Assembly: GCF_004363095.1 (NCBI RefSeq)
Contig: NZ_SNYO01000012.1
Location: 62,001 to 126,000 of the forward strand
Reading direction: 5' to 3'
Length of the DNA: 64,000 bases
DNA from: Actinomycetospora succinea
GTDB lineage: Bacteria > Actinomycetota > Actinomycetes > Mycobacteriales > Pseudonocardiaceae
The notes beneath the pieces are model-generated. The model made no database searches, was not told where the DNA came from, and was given only the letters and a program-made list of their open reading frames with translations. Shown piece by piece: positions 52,925 to 62,537 of the stretch (the first letter of the stretch is position 1; each line of letters opens with the position of its first letter). The translations under genes were made by a program, and so were the position numbers.

Positions 52925-55900
52925 GCGTCCTCCGGGAGGGCCGTGATCGGCGGATCCGGCTCCCGCCAGCCGACCTGCACGAGGCGCTCCCCGTGCCGGC
53001 GCGAGACCAGCCAGCCGCGTCCCGGCGCCTGTGGCCCGGGCCGCACGGTGCCGAGCAGCACGCCCTCGTCGCGGCTGCCGCTCATGACGATCCCGGGCGA
53101 GCTGAGCTCGCGGAGCCGCGCGAGCACGGGCTCGAACACCGCCCGCGACGCCCCGCCGGTGCGCCGCGCGATCACGAGGTGCAGCCCGACGTCGCGGGCC
53201 TGGGGCAGCAGGTCGAGCAGGACGGCGAGCGGGTTGGTCGCGGCGCCGGAGACGAGGTCGTAGTCGTCGACCAGCACGAACACGTCCGGCCCGGTCCACC
53301 ACGACCGCGCGCGCAACTGCTCCGGGGTGACGTCGGGCCCGGGCAGGCGGCGCTGCAGGGAGCCGAGGAGCTCGGTCATCGCCTCGGTGAGGGCCTGCGC
53401 CGAGGACGTGTAGGAGATGAGGTGCTCGCTCGCGACGGCCCCGAGCAGCGAGCGGCGGTAGTCGACGATCATCAGCCGCGCCTGGTCCGGCCGGAACCGC
53501 GTGACGATCTGGTGGGCGAACCCGCGCAGCAGCGCCGTCTTGCCCGACTCCGCGTCGGCGAAGCAGACGAAGTGCGGGTCGGCGGCCACGTCGAGCAGTA
53601 CCGGCGCGAGGCGCTCCTCCGACAGCCCGAGCGGGAGCAGGTGCGGGCGGCCCTCGTCCGGGCCGGGCAGCGTCTCGACGCCGACGCGCTCGGGCAGCAT
53701 CCGCACCCGCGGCGCCCCGGTGCCGCCCCAGGCGGCGGCGACGCGGGCGACGAGCTCGCCGGTGGCGCGCCCGAGGTCCTCGGTGTCGGCGACGCCGTCG
53801 AGGCGCGGCAGGGCGGTGAGCACGTGCAGCTTCTCCCGCGACAGCCCCCGGCCCGGGCGCCCGGCCGGCACCACGGCGGCGGCCCGGCGGTCGACCTCGG
53901 ACTCCGCCGGGTCGCCGAGCCGCAGCTCGAATCGCGTCCCGAGCAGGTCCTTGAGCGCGGGCCGCAGCTCCGCCCACCGGCTGGCCGTGATGACGACGTG
54001 CACCCCGTACGAGAGCCCGGCGGTGGCCAGCGAGATCACCGTCTGCTCGAGCGCCTCGTGCTCGCTGCGGAACGCGTGCCAGCCGTCGACGACGAGGAAG
54101 ACGTCGCCGAGCATGTCGCTGCCACCGGTGCCGGGCAGCAGCTCGCCGCGGCGCCTGCGCGCCCGCAGGTCGGCCATCGACTCGAGCCCGGCCTCGCGGA
54201 ACCAGCGCTCGCGGCCGGCGAGCAGCGCGGCGACCTCGGCGACGGTGCGGCGCACGAGATCGGGCTCGCCACGCCCGGCGACCGTGCCGACGTGGGGCAG
54301 CCCGGCGAGCCCCGCGAGCGTGCCGCCGCCGAGGTCGACCGCGTAGAACTGCACCTCGGCCGGGGTGTGGGTGAGCGCGGCCGCGGCGACGAGCGTGCGC
54401 AGCAGCGTCGACTTGCCCGACTGCGGCCCGCCCGCCACCACGACGTGCCCGGCGGCGCCCGCGAGCTCGGCCCACAGCACGTCGCGGCGCTGGTCGTAGG
54501 GCCGGTCGACGATCCCGACGGGCACCGCGAGCGCCCCGTTGGCGGGGAAGCCGGGCGCGGTGAGCCCGCGGTCGGGCGTCGTGGTCAGGGGCGGCAGCAG
54601 CGCGTCGAGGGTGGCCGGGTCGGCCAGGGGCGGCAACCACACCTCGTGCGCGGGCGGGCCCTGCCCGCGCAGGCGTTCGACGACGACGTCGAGCACCGAC
54701 GGGGTCCCGCTGCCCCGAGATGCGTGCGGCCCGATCACCGCCGGCACGTGACCGTTGCCGTCGACGTTGCCGGGATCGTCCAGCACCGTCGGCGCGGCCG
54801 GCTCGACCCACTGCGCCGAGAACGGCCGCGGCCGCATCTCGCGGGGCAGCGGCGACGCGTCGGGCACCACACGCTCGGCGGCGCGGTACGGCGCGGACAC
54901 GTAGCCCGCCTTGAACCGGATCATCGTCGACGACTCGACCTTGAGGTAGCCCGAGCCGGGCACCGCAGGCAGCTCCGCCGCGTCCGCGACCCCGAGCGCG
55001 GCGCGGGAGTCCGACGCCGAGAACGTCTTGAGCCCGATCCGGTAGGACAGGTGCGAGTCCAGCCCCCGCAGCCGGCCCTCCTCGAGGCGCTGCGAGGCGA
55101 GCAGCAGGTGCATCTGCAGCGAGCGCCCCAGCCGCCCGATCGCGACGAACAGCTCGGCGAAGTCGGGCTTCTGGCTCAGCAGCTCGGAGAACTCGTCGAC
55201 GACGACGAACAGCGTCGGCAGCGGCTCGAGCGCGGCGCCGTTCTCCCGCGCGCGCTCGTACTCGGTGACGTTGGCGAGGTTGCCCGCCGACCGCAGCAGC
55301 TCCTGGCGGCGCTGCATCTCACCGGCCAGCGCGTCCTGCATGCGGTCGACGAGGCTCAGGTCGTCGGCGAGGTTGGTGATCACCGCCGCGACGTGCGGCG
55401 CCGGCGCCAGCCCCGCGAACGTGGCGCCGCCCTTGAAGTCGACGAGCACGAGGTTGAGCGCCTCGGACGAGTGCGTGGTGATCAGGCCCAGCACGAGCGT
55501 CCTGAGCAGTTCCGACTTCCCGCTGCCCGTCGCGCCGACGCAGAGCCCGTGCGGCCCCATCCCCTCCTGCGCGGCCTCCTTGATGTCGAGGTCGACCGGG
55601 TCGCCGTCGGCGGACACCCCGAACGGCACGCGCAGGCGGTCGCGCAGCGGACGGGGGCGCCAGGCCCCGGCGACGTCGAAGGTGTCGGGCTCGCCGTCCA
55701 CGCCGAGCAGCTCGAGGATCCCGGGGCTGGTGAGCAGCGGCTCCTCCTCGCCGCCGCCGACCACCGGGGTCCGGCACGGCGCGAGACGCCGGGCGAGGGC
55801 CTCGGCCTCCGCGGCGCCGAGCGCGTCGGGACGCCCGAACCACTCCACACCCTGGCGCCCGACCGCGCCGATGCGCCCGTCACCGTCCGGCTCCAGCACC

Positions 55901-56976
55901 AGCCCGAGGCCCCGGCGCGCGGTGAGCGTGCCGAGGGTGTCGGAGAGGTCGATCAGCGTGACGGCGGAGAGGCCCTCCTCGAGCAGGATCTGCTCGGACC
56001 CGAGGACCTCGGCGTCGTCGAGCACCACGACGACGTGCCGCGCGTCCGCCGCCGGCGCCGCGCCGCGCGTGAACCGGCCGCGCCCGGCCAGCTCCGGGGC
56101 GAGCCAGGACTCCACGCCGGCGAGCGAGGACGTCACCATCCGCACCGGCCCCGCGCCGTCGACGAGCCGCGGGTGCGCGACGTGGGGCAGCCACTTGACC
56201 CACTCCCACGCCGCGCGCGCCGGACCCGTCGCCGCGACGGCGACGACGAGGTCGTCGGGGCTGTGGAACGTGACGAGCTGCGCGACGATCGCGCGCACCA
56301 GGCCCCGCCGTGCCTCGTGGTCGCCCCCCGTGACGGTCACCGACGCGAAGGCGCGCAGCGACACCGCGGTCGGCAGGTCCGGGACGATCGAGTGGGTGCG
56401 CACGAACCGGCGCAGCGCCACCGTCGCGACCGGCTCGAGGTCGTCGACGGGGCCGGTCTGCGGCGGCACGAGCGCGGTGGCGAGGCGCTGCGAGCCGCGC
56501 CCGACCCGCACGTGCGCGAAGTCGGGGTCCGACGGCCGGCGCTCCCACATCCGCTCGCCCCGGGCGAGACCGATGAGCGCGGAGGGGTCGGGGTGCGTCC
56601 ACTCGAGGGCGCGGCGCTGGTCGACCGCCGTCTCCCGGGCCCGGCGGCGCATCTGCGCGAGGTAGCGCAGGTAGTCCTTGCGGTCCTCGTCGGACTCCGC
56701 CCGCCGCTGCGCGCCGCCCCGCGTCACGCCGCCGGCGACCATGCCCAGCGTCGAGAGCGCGAACATGCCGCCGAAGAGCCACGAGGTCGGGTTGTCGACG
56801 CCGATGACGACGATGAACCCGAGCGACCCGACGACCATGAGCAGCGGCAACAGCCGCAGCAGCGGTGAGCTGGGCGTCGCGCGGGGGATCTCCGGGGGCG
56901 CCTCGAGGTGGACCTCGCCGGAGGGCACCTCGGGCGGCGCCGGGCGCGCGGTGCGCCGGAAGACCCGAGTGCCCAC
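52921..56976 (-). CDS. eccC: ESX type VII secretion ATPase EccC (fused EccCa-EccCb)
   Basis: The 1351-residue motor protein has two TM helices near the N terminus (about 40-85, LLRLLPLLMVVGSLGFIVVI) and three FtsK/SpoIIIE ATPase domains. ATPase 1 has Walker A GATGSGKSELL and Walker B VVVDEF. ATPases 2 and 3 have GGPQSGKSTLL with VVDGW and ADAESGKTALL with LVDDY, so their catalytic acidic residues are altered, as is usual in EccC. It recognises WXG100 substrates and powers export. GTG 56976 follows GGAGG. It is divergent from eccD across 129 bp. Confidence 0.96.
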   Translation of the reverse strand: MGTRVFRRTARPAPPEVPSGEVHLEAPPEIPRATPSSPLLRLLPLLMVVGSLGFIVVIGVDNPTSWLFGGMFALSTLGMVAGGVTRGGAQRRAESDEDRKDYLRYLAQMRRRARETAVDQRRALEWTHPDPSALIGLARGERMWERRPSDPDFAHVRVGRGSQRLATALVPPQTGPVDDLEPVATVALRRFVRTHSIVPDLPTAVSLRAFASVTVTGGDHEARRGLVRAIVAQLVTFHSPDDLVVAVAATGPARAAWEWVKWLPHVAHPRLVDGAGPVRMVTSSLAGVESWLAPELAGRGRFTRGAAPAADARHVVVVLDDAEVLGSEQILLEEGLSAVTLIDLSDTLGTLTARRGLGLVLEPDGDGRIGAVGRQGVEWFGRPDALGAAEAEALARRLAPCRTPVVGGGEEEPLLTSPGILELLGVDGEPDTFDVAGAWRPRPLRDRLRVPFGVSADGDPVDLDIKEAAQEGMGPHGLCVGATGSGKSELLRTLVLGLITTHSSEALNLVLVDFKGGATFAGLAPAPHVAAVITNLADDLSLVDRMQDALAGEMQRRQELLRSAGNLANVTEYERARENGAALEPLPTLFVVVDEFSELLSQKPDFAELFVAIGRLGRSLQMHLLLASQRLEEGRLRGLDSHLSYRIGLKTFSASDSRAALGVADAAELPAVPGSGYLKVESSTMIRFKAGYVSAPYRAAERVVPDASPLPREMRPRPFSAQWVEPAAPTVLDDPGNVDGNGHVPAVIGPHASRGSGTPSVLDVVVERLRGQGPPAHEVWLPPLADPATLDALLPPLTTTPDRGLTAPGFPANGALAVPVGIVDRPYDQRRDVLWAELAGAAGHVVVAGGPQSGKSTLLRTLVAAAALTHTPAEVQFYAVDLGGGTLAGLAGLPHVGTVAGRGEPDLVRRTVAEVAALLAGRERWFREAGLESMADLRARRRRGELLPGTGGSDMLGDVFLVVDGWHAFRSEHEALEQTVISLATAGLSYGVHVVITASRWAELRPALKDLLGTRFELRLGDPAESEVDRRAAAVVPAGRPGRGLSREKLHVLTALPRLDGVADTEDLGRATGELVARVAAAWGGTGAPRVRMLPERVGVETLPGPDEGRPHLLPLGLSEERLAPVLLDVAADPHFVCFADAESGKTALLRGFAHQIVTRFRPDQARLMIVDYRRSLLGAVASEHLISYTSSAQALTEAMTELLGSLQRRLPGPDVTPEQLRARSWWTGPDVFVLVDDYDLVSGAATNPLAVLLDLLPQARDVGLHLVIARRTGGASRAVFEPVLARLRELSSPGIVMSGSRDEGVLLGTVRPGPQAPGRGWLVSRRHGERLVQVGWREPDPPITALPEDA

Positions 56977-57105
56977 CAGCCCGTCCTCCGTTCCCCCGAT
57001 CGCACCACTCCGCCCGGTTGGTCCGGCCATACTAGGGAGCCGCGGGCCACGCCGGGTCCGTCTCGAGGAACCGCACCAGGAGATCTCCCGAGCGGGAGGA
57101 GCGCA

Positions 57106-58602
57106 GTGACAGGCACCGCCCGGACCGGCCGTGACGCGGCCCTCCGCTCCGTCGGTACCGAGGACCGGCTGTCGCTGCCCGCGGGTCCCGCGGCCGTCAC
57201 CACCGCGAGCCGGGTGTCGGTCCTCGCGCCGCGCACCCGCGTCGACGTGGCGCTCCCGCCGGACGTGCCGCTGGCCGACCTGCTGCCCGTCCTCCTCGAC
57301 ATGACCGGCGAGTCGGGGGCCGGGTGGACGCTCGCGCCCCTGGGCCAGGGCCCCGTCGACGCCTCGCGCACCCTCGCCTCCCTCGGCGTCCTCGACGGCG
57401 ACCAGCTGGTGCTGCGCCGCCGCGCCGACGCCGCCCCGCCGCCGCTGTTCGACGACGTCGTCGACGCCGTGGCCGAGGCGACGCCCGCGAGCTACCGGGC
57501 CTGGGGTCCGGGGATCGCGCGCGTGCTCGGGCTGTGCGGGCTCGCGCTCGGGCTCGCGGGCGCGGTCCTCGCCCTCGTCGTCGTGGGGCGCGCGCCGGGC
57601 ACCGCGGGCGGGCTGGGCACCGCGGCCGTCGCCGGCGTCGCCGCGCTCGGCGCGCTCGCGCTCGCGGCCGTGTGCACGCGGGTGCTCGACGAGACGGGCG
57701 CCGGGTCGGTGCTCGCGGCCGGGGCGGTGGCGCTCGCCGCGGTGGCGGGCGTCGCGGCGGTGCCGTGGAGCGTCCCGGGCCCGCTGACCGCCACCTCCGG
57801 CGCGCCCCAGCTGCTGCTCGGCGCCGCGCTGGCCGGCGCCGTGGCCGCCGCCTGCCTCCTCGCGCTGGGCCGGGCCGGGCGCACCGGGGTCGCCGCGCTG
57901 CTCGGGGCGCTCACCGCCGCCGTGCTGCTCGTCGTGTCCGCGGGCGTCGCGACGGTCGTGGACGCGGGCGACGCGGCCGGTGTCGCGGCCGGGGCGGGCG
58001 CGCTGGCGCTCGTCGCCTCGGCGCTGCTGCCCCGCACGGGCATCGCGCTCGCCCGCCTCCCGCTGCCCCGCGTGCCGGGCTCGGCCGAGGAGCTCGCCGA
58101 CGACCCCGGTGTCGCCGAGCACGCCGACATCGAACGCCGCGCCGACCGCGCCCACGCCGCGCTGTCGGGGCTGGTCATGGGGTGCGGGGTGGTCACCGCC
58201 GGCGCGGTCGCGGTGCTCGCGCTGGCCCCGGTCGGCGGGTGGCGCGGCGTGGCCGGCTGGGTCCTCGCCGTGCTGCTCACCGCCCTGCTCGCGCTGCGCT
58301 CGCGCACCTACGCCAACGGCGTGCAGGCGGTCGCGCTGCTCGTGTGCGCGCTGCTCGCCGGCGCCGGCCTGGTCGTCGGCTGGCTGTTCGTCGCGCCGCC
58401 GCTCGTGGCGCTGCTCGCCGTCCCCGCGGTGTCGCTCGCGGCCGGGGCCGGCGCGCTCGTCCTGGGCGTCGTCGTCCCGCGGCGACGGTTCTCGCCGGTC
58501 GCGCGCCGTGCGGTCGACATCGCGGAGGCCATCGGGATCGCGGCGGTGCTGCCGATCGCGCTCGCGGTCATGGACCTCTACACGGCGATGCGGCTGCTGT
58601 GA
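57106..58602 (+). CDS. eccD: ESX membrane channel protein EccD
   Basis: The 498-residue protein has an N-terminal ubiquitin-like YukD domain (about 35-105, SRVSVLAPRTRVDVALPPDV, SLGVLDGDQLVLRRR) followed by about 11 TM helices of Ala/Val/Leu type. Both features define EccD, the main membrane barrel subunit of type VII secretion. GTG 57106 has GGGAGGA upstream. Its stop overlaps the mycP start (GTGA). Confidence 0.94.
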   Translation: MTGTARTGRDAALRSVGTEDRLSLPAGPAAVTTASRVSVLAPRTRVDVALPPDVPLADLLPVLLDMTGESGAGWTLAPLGQGPVDASRTLASLGVLDGDQLVLRRRADAAPPPLFDDVVDAVAEATPASYRAWGPGIARVLGLCGLALGLAGAVLALVVVGRAPGTAGGLGTAAVAGVAALGALALAAVCTRVLDETGAGSVLAAGAVALAAVAGVAAVPWSVPGPLTATSGAPQLLLGAALAGAVAAACLLALGRAGRTGVAALLGALTAAVLLVVSAGVATVVDAGDAAGVAAGAGALALVASALLPRTGIALARLPLPRVPGSAEELADDPGVAEHADIERRADRAHAALSGLVMGCGVVTAGAVAVLALAPVGGWRGVAGWVLAVLLTALLALRSRTYANGVQAVALLVCALLAGAGLVVGWLFVAPPLVALLAVPAVSLAAGAGALVLGVVVPRRRFSPVARRAVDIAEAIGIAAVLPIALAVMDLYTAMRLL

Positions 58603-59906
58603 TCGCTCGCGTCGGAGCGGCCGTGCTGAGCGCCGCGCTGCTCGGGGCCCCGCCGGCCGGCGCCGCGACGGCCCCGATCCCGCCCGCGCCCGACCCCGCC
58701 GCCCTCGCCGCGCTCGACCCCGCCCCCGACGGCGTGCCGGGCGCGCGCCGCCTCGCGCCCTGTCCCGCCGCCACCCCGCCCGCCCCGTCCGGGCTCGGGA
58801 TCGGCGACCTCCCGCCCGGCCCCGACCCGGCCGCCGCGTGGACCGACGGCCGCGGCGAGGGCCAGACCGTCGCCGTCATCGACACCGGCGTCGCGGAGCA
58901 CCCGCGCCTCGGCGGCCGGGTCGTCGACGGCGGCGACTTCGTGGCGGGTGCTGCCGGCACCGACGACTGCGACGGCCACGGCACCGCGGTCGCCGGGCTC
59001 CTCGCCGCCGCGCCCGCGCCCGGCGACCTCCTCGTCGGCGTCGCCCCCGGCGCCCGCGTGCTCGCCGTGCGCCAGACCAGCGCCTTCTACGGCGTCGACG
59101 GACAGACCGGGGTCGGCGACGTCGCCACCCTCGCCCGCGCCGTCCGGCACGCCGCCGAGACCCCCGGCGTGGGCGTGCTCTCGCTCGCCCTCGCCGCCTG
59201 CCGCACGCCCGCCGAGGTCGCCGACCCCGCCGACGCGCCGGCCCTCGGCGCCCTGCGTGCCGCGGTGCGCGACGCCGTCGACCGGGGCGTGGTCGTCGTC
59301 GCCGCCGCGGGCAACACGGGGCCCGGGTGCGCGCCCAACGCCGGCGGCGAGGTCCGCAGCGTCCCGGTGCCGGCGTGGTTCGGCGACGACGTGCTCGTGG
59401 TCGGCGCGGTCGACGACGCCGGCGCGCCCGACCGGTCCTCGCTCGCCGGCCCCTGGGTCGACCTCGCCGCCCCCGGGCGCGCCCCGTCCTCGCTCGCCGC
59501 GCGCGGCGACGGGCTCACCACCGCGCTCACCGCCCCCGACGGCGCGAACGCTCCCCTCGTCGGCACGAGCTTCGCGGCCGCCCGGGTCGCCGGCGCCGCG
59601 GCCCTGCTGCGCGCCCGCGATCCCGGAACGCCGGCCCGCGAGATCGCCGCCGCCCTCGTCCGCTCCGCCGCGCCCACGCCCGGCCTCGCCCCCGGCACCC
59701 GCGACGACGCCGTCGGCTACGGGGTGCTCGACGCGGCCGCCGCCGTGCGCGGGGGCCCGCCGCGCACCGGCCCCGAGGTGCACCCCGCGGCTGCCGCGGG
59801 GGCGCCGCCGTCGGAGGAGGCGCCGGTGGGGTGGATCGTCGGCGGGGCTCTCGTCGCGGCCATGGCGGCGGGCGTCGTGGTGCTGCGCCGGAGGACCCGG
59901 CGATGA
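58599..59906 (+). CDS. mycP: Mycosin (membrane-anchored subtilisin) MycP
   Basis: The 435-residue protease has a signal peptide (1-24, AAVLSAALLGAPPAGA), the catalytic triad D95 (VAVIDTGV), H127 (DGHGTAVAGL) and S324 (VGTSFAAARVAGAA), and a C-terminal TM anchor (about 408-428). Mycosins stabilise the ESX membrane complex and may process substrates. It is coupled to eccD upstream and to eccE downstream by 4-base overlaps. Confidence 0.95.
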   Translation: MIARVGAAVLSAALLGAPPAGAATAPIPPAPDPAALAALDPAPDGVPGARRLAPCPAATPPAPSGLGIGDLPPGPDPAAAWTDGRGEGQTVAVIDTGVAEHPRLGGRVVDGGDFVAGAAGTDDCDGHGTAVAGLLAAAPAPGDLLVGVAPGARVLAVRQTSAFYGVDGQTGVGDVATLARAVRHAAETPGVGVLSLALAACRTPAEVADPADAPALGALRAAVRDAVDRGVVVVAAAGNTGPGCAPNAGGEVRSVPVPAWFGDDVLVVGAVDDAGAPDRSSLAGPWVDLAAPGRAPSSLAARGDGLTTALTAPDGANAPLVGTSFAAARVAGAAALLRARDPGTPAREIAAALVRSAAPTPGLAPGTRDDAVGYGVLDAAAAVRGGPPRTGPEVHPAAAAGAPPSEEAPVGWIVGGALVAAMAAGVVVLRRRTRR

Positions 59907-61078
59907 CCCTGACCGCGCTCCGCCGCCCCTCCGGACCGTCGCTGGGCCGCATCCCGCTCGTCGCGATCGTCGTCGTGGAGGTCGGCCTCGCCGTCGCGGT
60001 GGCGCTGGTGGCCGTCGACCGCCGGCTCCTGCCGCTCGCCGGCGTCGTCCTGTCCGCGGGCCTGCTCGTCGGCCTGCTGCGGGTGCGCCGGCGCTGGCTC
60101 GTGCAGTGGATCGGCCTCGCGCTGCGCTTCCGGGTGCGGGTCCGCGAGCGCGAGTCCGAGCAGCTCACCGACGACGTCGACCCGCGCCTGCGCACGCTGC
60201 GGCTGCTCACCGGCGACCTCACCGTCGCGCGCACCCGCGACCACGACGGCCGCGAGGTCGGTCTGCTCGGGCACGGCGGCGGGTGGAGCGCGGTCCTCGC
60301 GCTCGACGCCACGGACGGGGACGGCGGCGCCCTGGTCCCCGGCGACGCCGCGTCCTTCCCCCTCGCGGCGCTCGCCGGGTGCCTGGCCGACCGGGGCGTG
60401 GTGCTCGACGCGGTCAGCGCGCTCTGGCACTGCCGCCCCGTCGACGACGACACCCCGGCCGCCGCGGCCTACCGCGAGGTGCTGGGCTCCCTGCCCGCGC
60501 TGTCGCGGCGCGAGGCCTGGCTCGTCGTGCGGCTCGACCCGGCGCGGTGCCCCGACGCGGTCGCCGAGCGCGGCGGCGGCGTCCTCGGCGCCCACCGGGC
60601 CGTGGTGGGGGCGCTCGCGCGGATCGGGCGGGTGCTCGCCGACCACGGCACGCCCGTCCGGCCGCTCGCCGCCGACGAGGTGCTCGACGCCGCGACGGAG
60701 GCCGCCGACACCGGCACCGCCGCCACCGACCGGCTCGTCGAGTACTGGAAGGCCGTCGTCGTCGGCGACGTCGGGCACGCCGCGTACGCCGTCACGGGCT
60801 GGCCCACCGACGGGACCCCGGACCGCCTCACCGGTCTGACCGCCACCACCGGGCGCACCTGCACGCTCGCGCTGACCCTCGAGCCCGATCCCCGGTCGGG
60901 GGACTCCGTCGGCCTGCGCGGCACCGTGCGCCTCACCGCCGACACCCCCGAGGCGCTCGAGGAGACCGGCCGCGAGCTCGTCGCCCGCGGGCACGCCCTC
61001 GGTGTCGCGCTCGACGCCCTCGACGGCCAGCACGCCGCCGGGCTCGCGGCCACGCTCCCGCTCGGGGCCCGCCCGTGA
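59903..61078 (+). CDS. eccE: ESX membrane protein EccE
   Basis: The 391-residue protein has two N-terminal TM helices (about 16-40 and 44-64, VVVEVGLAVAVALVAVD, LAGVVLSAGLLVGLL) and a soluble periplasmic region (TVARTRDHDGREVGLLGHGG to the end), the EccE layout. M. tuberculosis ESX-4 lacks EccE, but other actinobacterial ESX-4 loci keep it. It is coupled to mycP and to the following gene. Confidence 0.85.
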   Translation: MTLTALRRPSGPSLGRIPLVAIVVVEVGLAVAVALVAVDRRLLPLAGVVLSAGLLVGLLRVRRRWLVQWIGLALRFRVRVRERESEQLTDDVDPRLRTLRLLTGDLTVARTRDHDGREVGLLGHGGGWSAVLALDATDGDGGALVPGDAASFPLAALAGCLADRGVVLDAVSALWHCRPVDDDTPAAAAYREVLGSLPALSRREAWLVVRLDPARCPDAVAERGGGVLGAHRAVVGALARIGRVLADHGTPVRPLAADEVLDAATEAADTGTAATDRLVEYWKAVVVGDVGHAAYAVTGWPTDGTPDRLTGLTATTGRTCTLALTLEPDPRSGDSVGLRGTVRLTADTPEALEETGRELVARGHALGVALDALDGQHAAGLAATLPLGARP

Positions 61079-61797
61079 CCACGCCCGGCGGCTCGCCAGG
61101 ACCGATGGGCCGCACCGCGCCCACCCGCGCCGACCCCGAGCTCGCCCCGACGTTCTCGGTGCCGCCGGCCCTCGTCGACGCCCTCGGGCCCCCGGTGCGC
61201 CCGGCGGGCGTGGTGCTCGGCGCCGACCCGGACGGCGAGCCGGTCGCCGTGAGCCTCGTGCGTCCCACCCCGACGCGCGTCGTGCTGCTCGGCGGGCTCT
61301 ACCTCGCCCGGCAGGTCACGCTGCGCGCGGTCGGCACCGGGACCCGCGCGGTGGTCGTCACCGGGCGCCCGCCCGTCTGGGATACGGTGCAGGAGGCCGG
61401 CGACACCCTCGTCCGCGTCGTCGGGGAGCCCCCGCCCGACCTCGCCGCGCCCGAGGGCGACCCGCTGCTCGTCGTCCACGACCGCGGCGCCACCGCCCGC
61501 GGCCCGGCGCCGGCGCGACGCCCGCGGCAGACGACGCTCGTCGTGCTCCCGTCGCTGGTCCCGGCGGTCTCCGACCTCGCCGACGACGCCGACCTCGTCC
61601 TCATCCAGCGCCTCCCGCCCCACGAGGCCGAGCTCGCCGGCCGGCTCTGGCGCCTCACCCCCGCGATGACCGAGACCCTGCGCACGCTGCCCGACCGCGG
61701 CGTCGTGCTCCTCGGGCGCAACCTGTGGCGCCGCGTCGACCTCGTCACCGGCCCGCGCGAGACGGCGATCCTCGGACCGGTGCGCCGCGGCGACTAG
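61075..61797 (+). CDS. Unrecognised protein at the end of the eccD-mycP-eccE operon
   Basis: The 240-residue protein has no signal peptide or TM helix. It has a disordered N terminus, then alternating hydrophobic strands and helices (PAGVVLGADPDGEPVAVSLV, RVVLLGGLYLARQVTLRAVG, TLVVLPSLVPAVSDLADDAD, ETLRTLPDRGVVLLGRNLWR). The pattern recalls a P-loop NTPase core without a Walker A motif, somewhat like a degenerate EccC/FtsK domain. The GTG start overlaps the eccE stop. I do not recognise a named family. Its strict coupling makes it a candidate cytosolic ESX-4 component. Confidence 0.72.
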   Translation: MTTPGGSPGPMGRTAPTRADPELAPTFSVPPALVDALGPPVRPAGVVLGADPDGEPVAVSLVRPTPTRVVLLGGLYLARQVTLRAVGTGTRAVVVTGRPPVWDTVQEAGDTLVRVVGEPPPDLAAPEGDPLLVVHDRGATARGPAPARRPRQTTLVVLPSLVPAVSDLADDADLVLIQRLPPHEAELAGRLWRLTPAMTETLRTLPDRGVVLLGRNLWRRVDLVTGPRETAILGPVRRGD

Positions 61798-61815
61798 CGG
61801 TCCAGGCTGGGCGGT

Positions 61816-62118
61816 GTGACGGAGTTCGTCGCCGTCCTCGCCCTCGAGGACCTGCAGAGCATGCGCGCGGTGATGGCGGGCGGGCGCCGGGTGCTGCTCG
61901 TCCGCGTCGGCGACGAGGTCCGCGCCTACGACAACCGCTGCCCGCACCGCGCCTGGCCCCTCGAGCGCGGCACCCTGGCCGGCGGCGTGCTCACCTGCGC
62001 CAACCACCGCTACACGTTCGACGTCGCCACCGGCCGCGGCCTCGACCCCGGCGACTGCCACCTCGTGCCCTACCCCTGCCGCGTCGAGGGCGGGACGATC
62101 GCCGTCGCCGTCCCCTGA
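61816..62118 (+). CDS. Rieske [2Fe-2S] ferredoxin
   Basis: The 100-residue soluble Rieske protein has the cluster ligands in CPHRAWPLERG and CANHRYTFD (C-x-H and C-x2-H), similar to toluene-monooxygenase ferredoxins. The GTG start lies 18 bp after the ESX operon. No oxygenase or reductase partner is adjacent, so its electron acceptor is unknown. Confidence 0.88.
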   Translation: MTEFVAVLALEDLQSMRAVMAGGRRVLLVRVGDEVRAYDNRCPHRAWPLERGTLAGGVLTCANHRYTFDVATGRGLDPGDCHLVPYPCRVEGGTIAVAVP

Positions 62119-62122
62119 GCCC

Positions 62123-62146
62123 TTGACCTCGACCTTGCTCGAGGTC
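62123..62146 (+). promoter_or_regulatory. MerR-type promoter/operator upstream of the VOC gene
   Basis: The -35-like TTGACC overlaps the left arm of the perfect inverted repeat GACCTCGA-CCTTGC-TCGAGGTC, which ends 13 bases before the ATG. MerR-family activators (SoxR/MerR) bind such repeats between widely spaced hexamers. No merR gene is in the window. Confidence 0.6.
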
Positions 62147-62159
62147 GGACCCTCGGGGC

Positions 62160-62537
62160 ATGAGCATCGAGCTGAACCACACCATCGTCGAGTCCCCGGA
62201 CCCCGACGCCGGCGCGGCCTTCCTCACCGAGGTCCTGGGTCTGCCGGCGCCGTACCACTTCGGGCCCTTCACGGTCGTCGAGGTCGCCCACGGCACGAGC
62301 CTCGACTACATGACCGTCGCCGACCCCCACTCCCAGCACTACGCGTTCCTCGTCCCGGACGACGAGTTCGCGGTGATCGCGGAGCGGCTGCGCGAGCGCG
62401 GCGTGCCGACGTTCGCCGACCCCGGCCACCGCCGGCCCGGGCACAACACGAACGACGGCGGCCAGGGCGCCTACTTCGACTCCCCCGAGGGTCACAACCT
62501 CGAGATCCTCACCCGCCCCTACGGCAGCGGCGTCTGA
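62160..62537 (+). CDS. VOC-superfamily (glyoxalase/dioxygenase-fold) protein
   Basis: The 125-residue protein has the single VOC module: [20 protein letters not shown] at the N terminus and [20 protein letters not shown] at the end, which gives the usual His and Glu metal ligands. Members are dioxygenases, isomerases or antibiotic-binding proteins. The MerR-type site upstream suggests induction by metal, redox or drug stress. Its last 19 bases overlap the convergent truA gene. Confidence 0.83.
   Translation: MSIELNHTIVESPDPDAGAAFLTEVLGLPAPYHFGPFTVVEVAHGTSLDYMTVADPHSQHYAFLVPDDEFAVIAERLRERGVPTFADPGHRRPGHNTNDGGQGAYFDSPEGHNLEILTRPYGSGV

Noticed and set aside
52921-58155. An in-frame extension of eccC to 1744 residues
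   Set aside because: Residues upstream of GTG 56976 are antisense to eccD and low-complexity. The GTG has GGAGG before it and EccC homology begins there.
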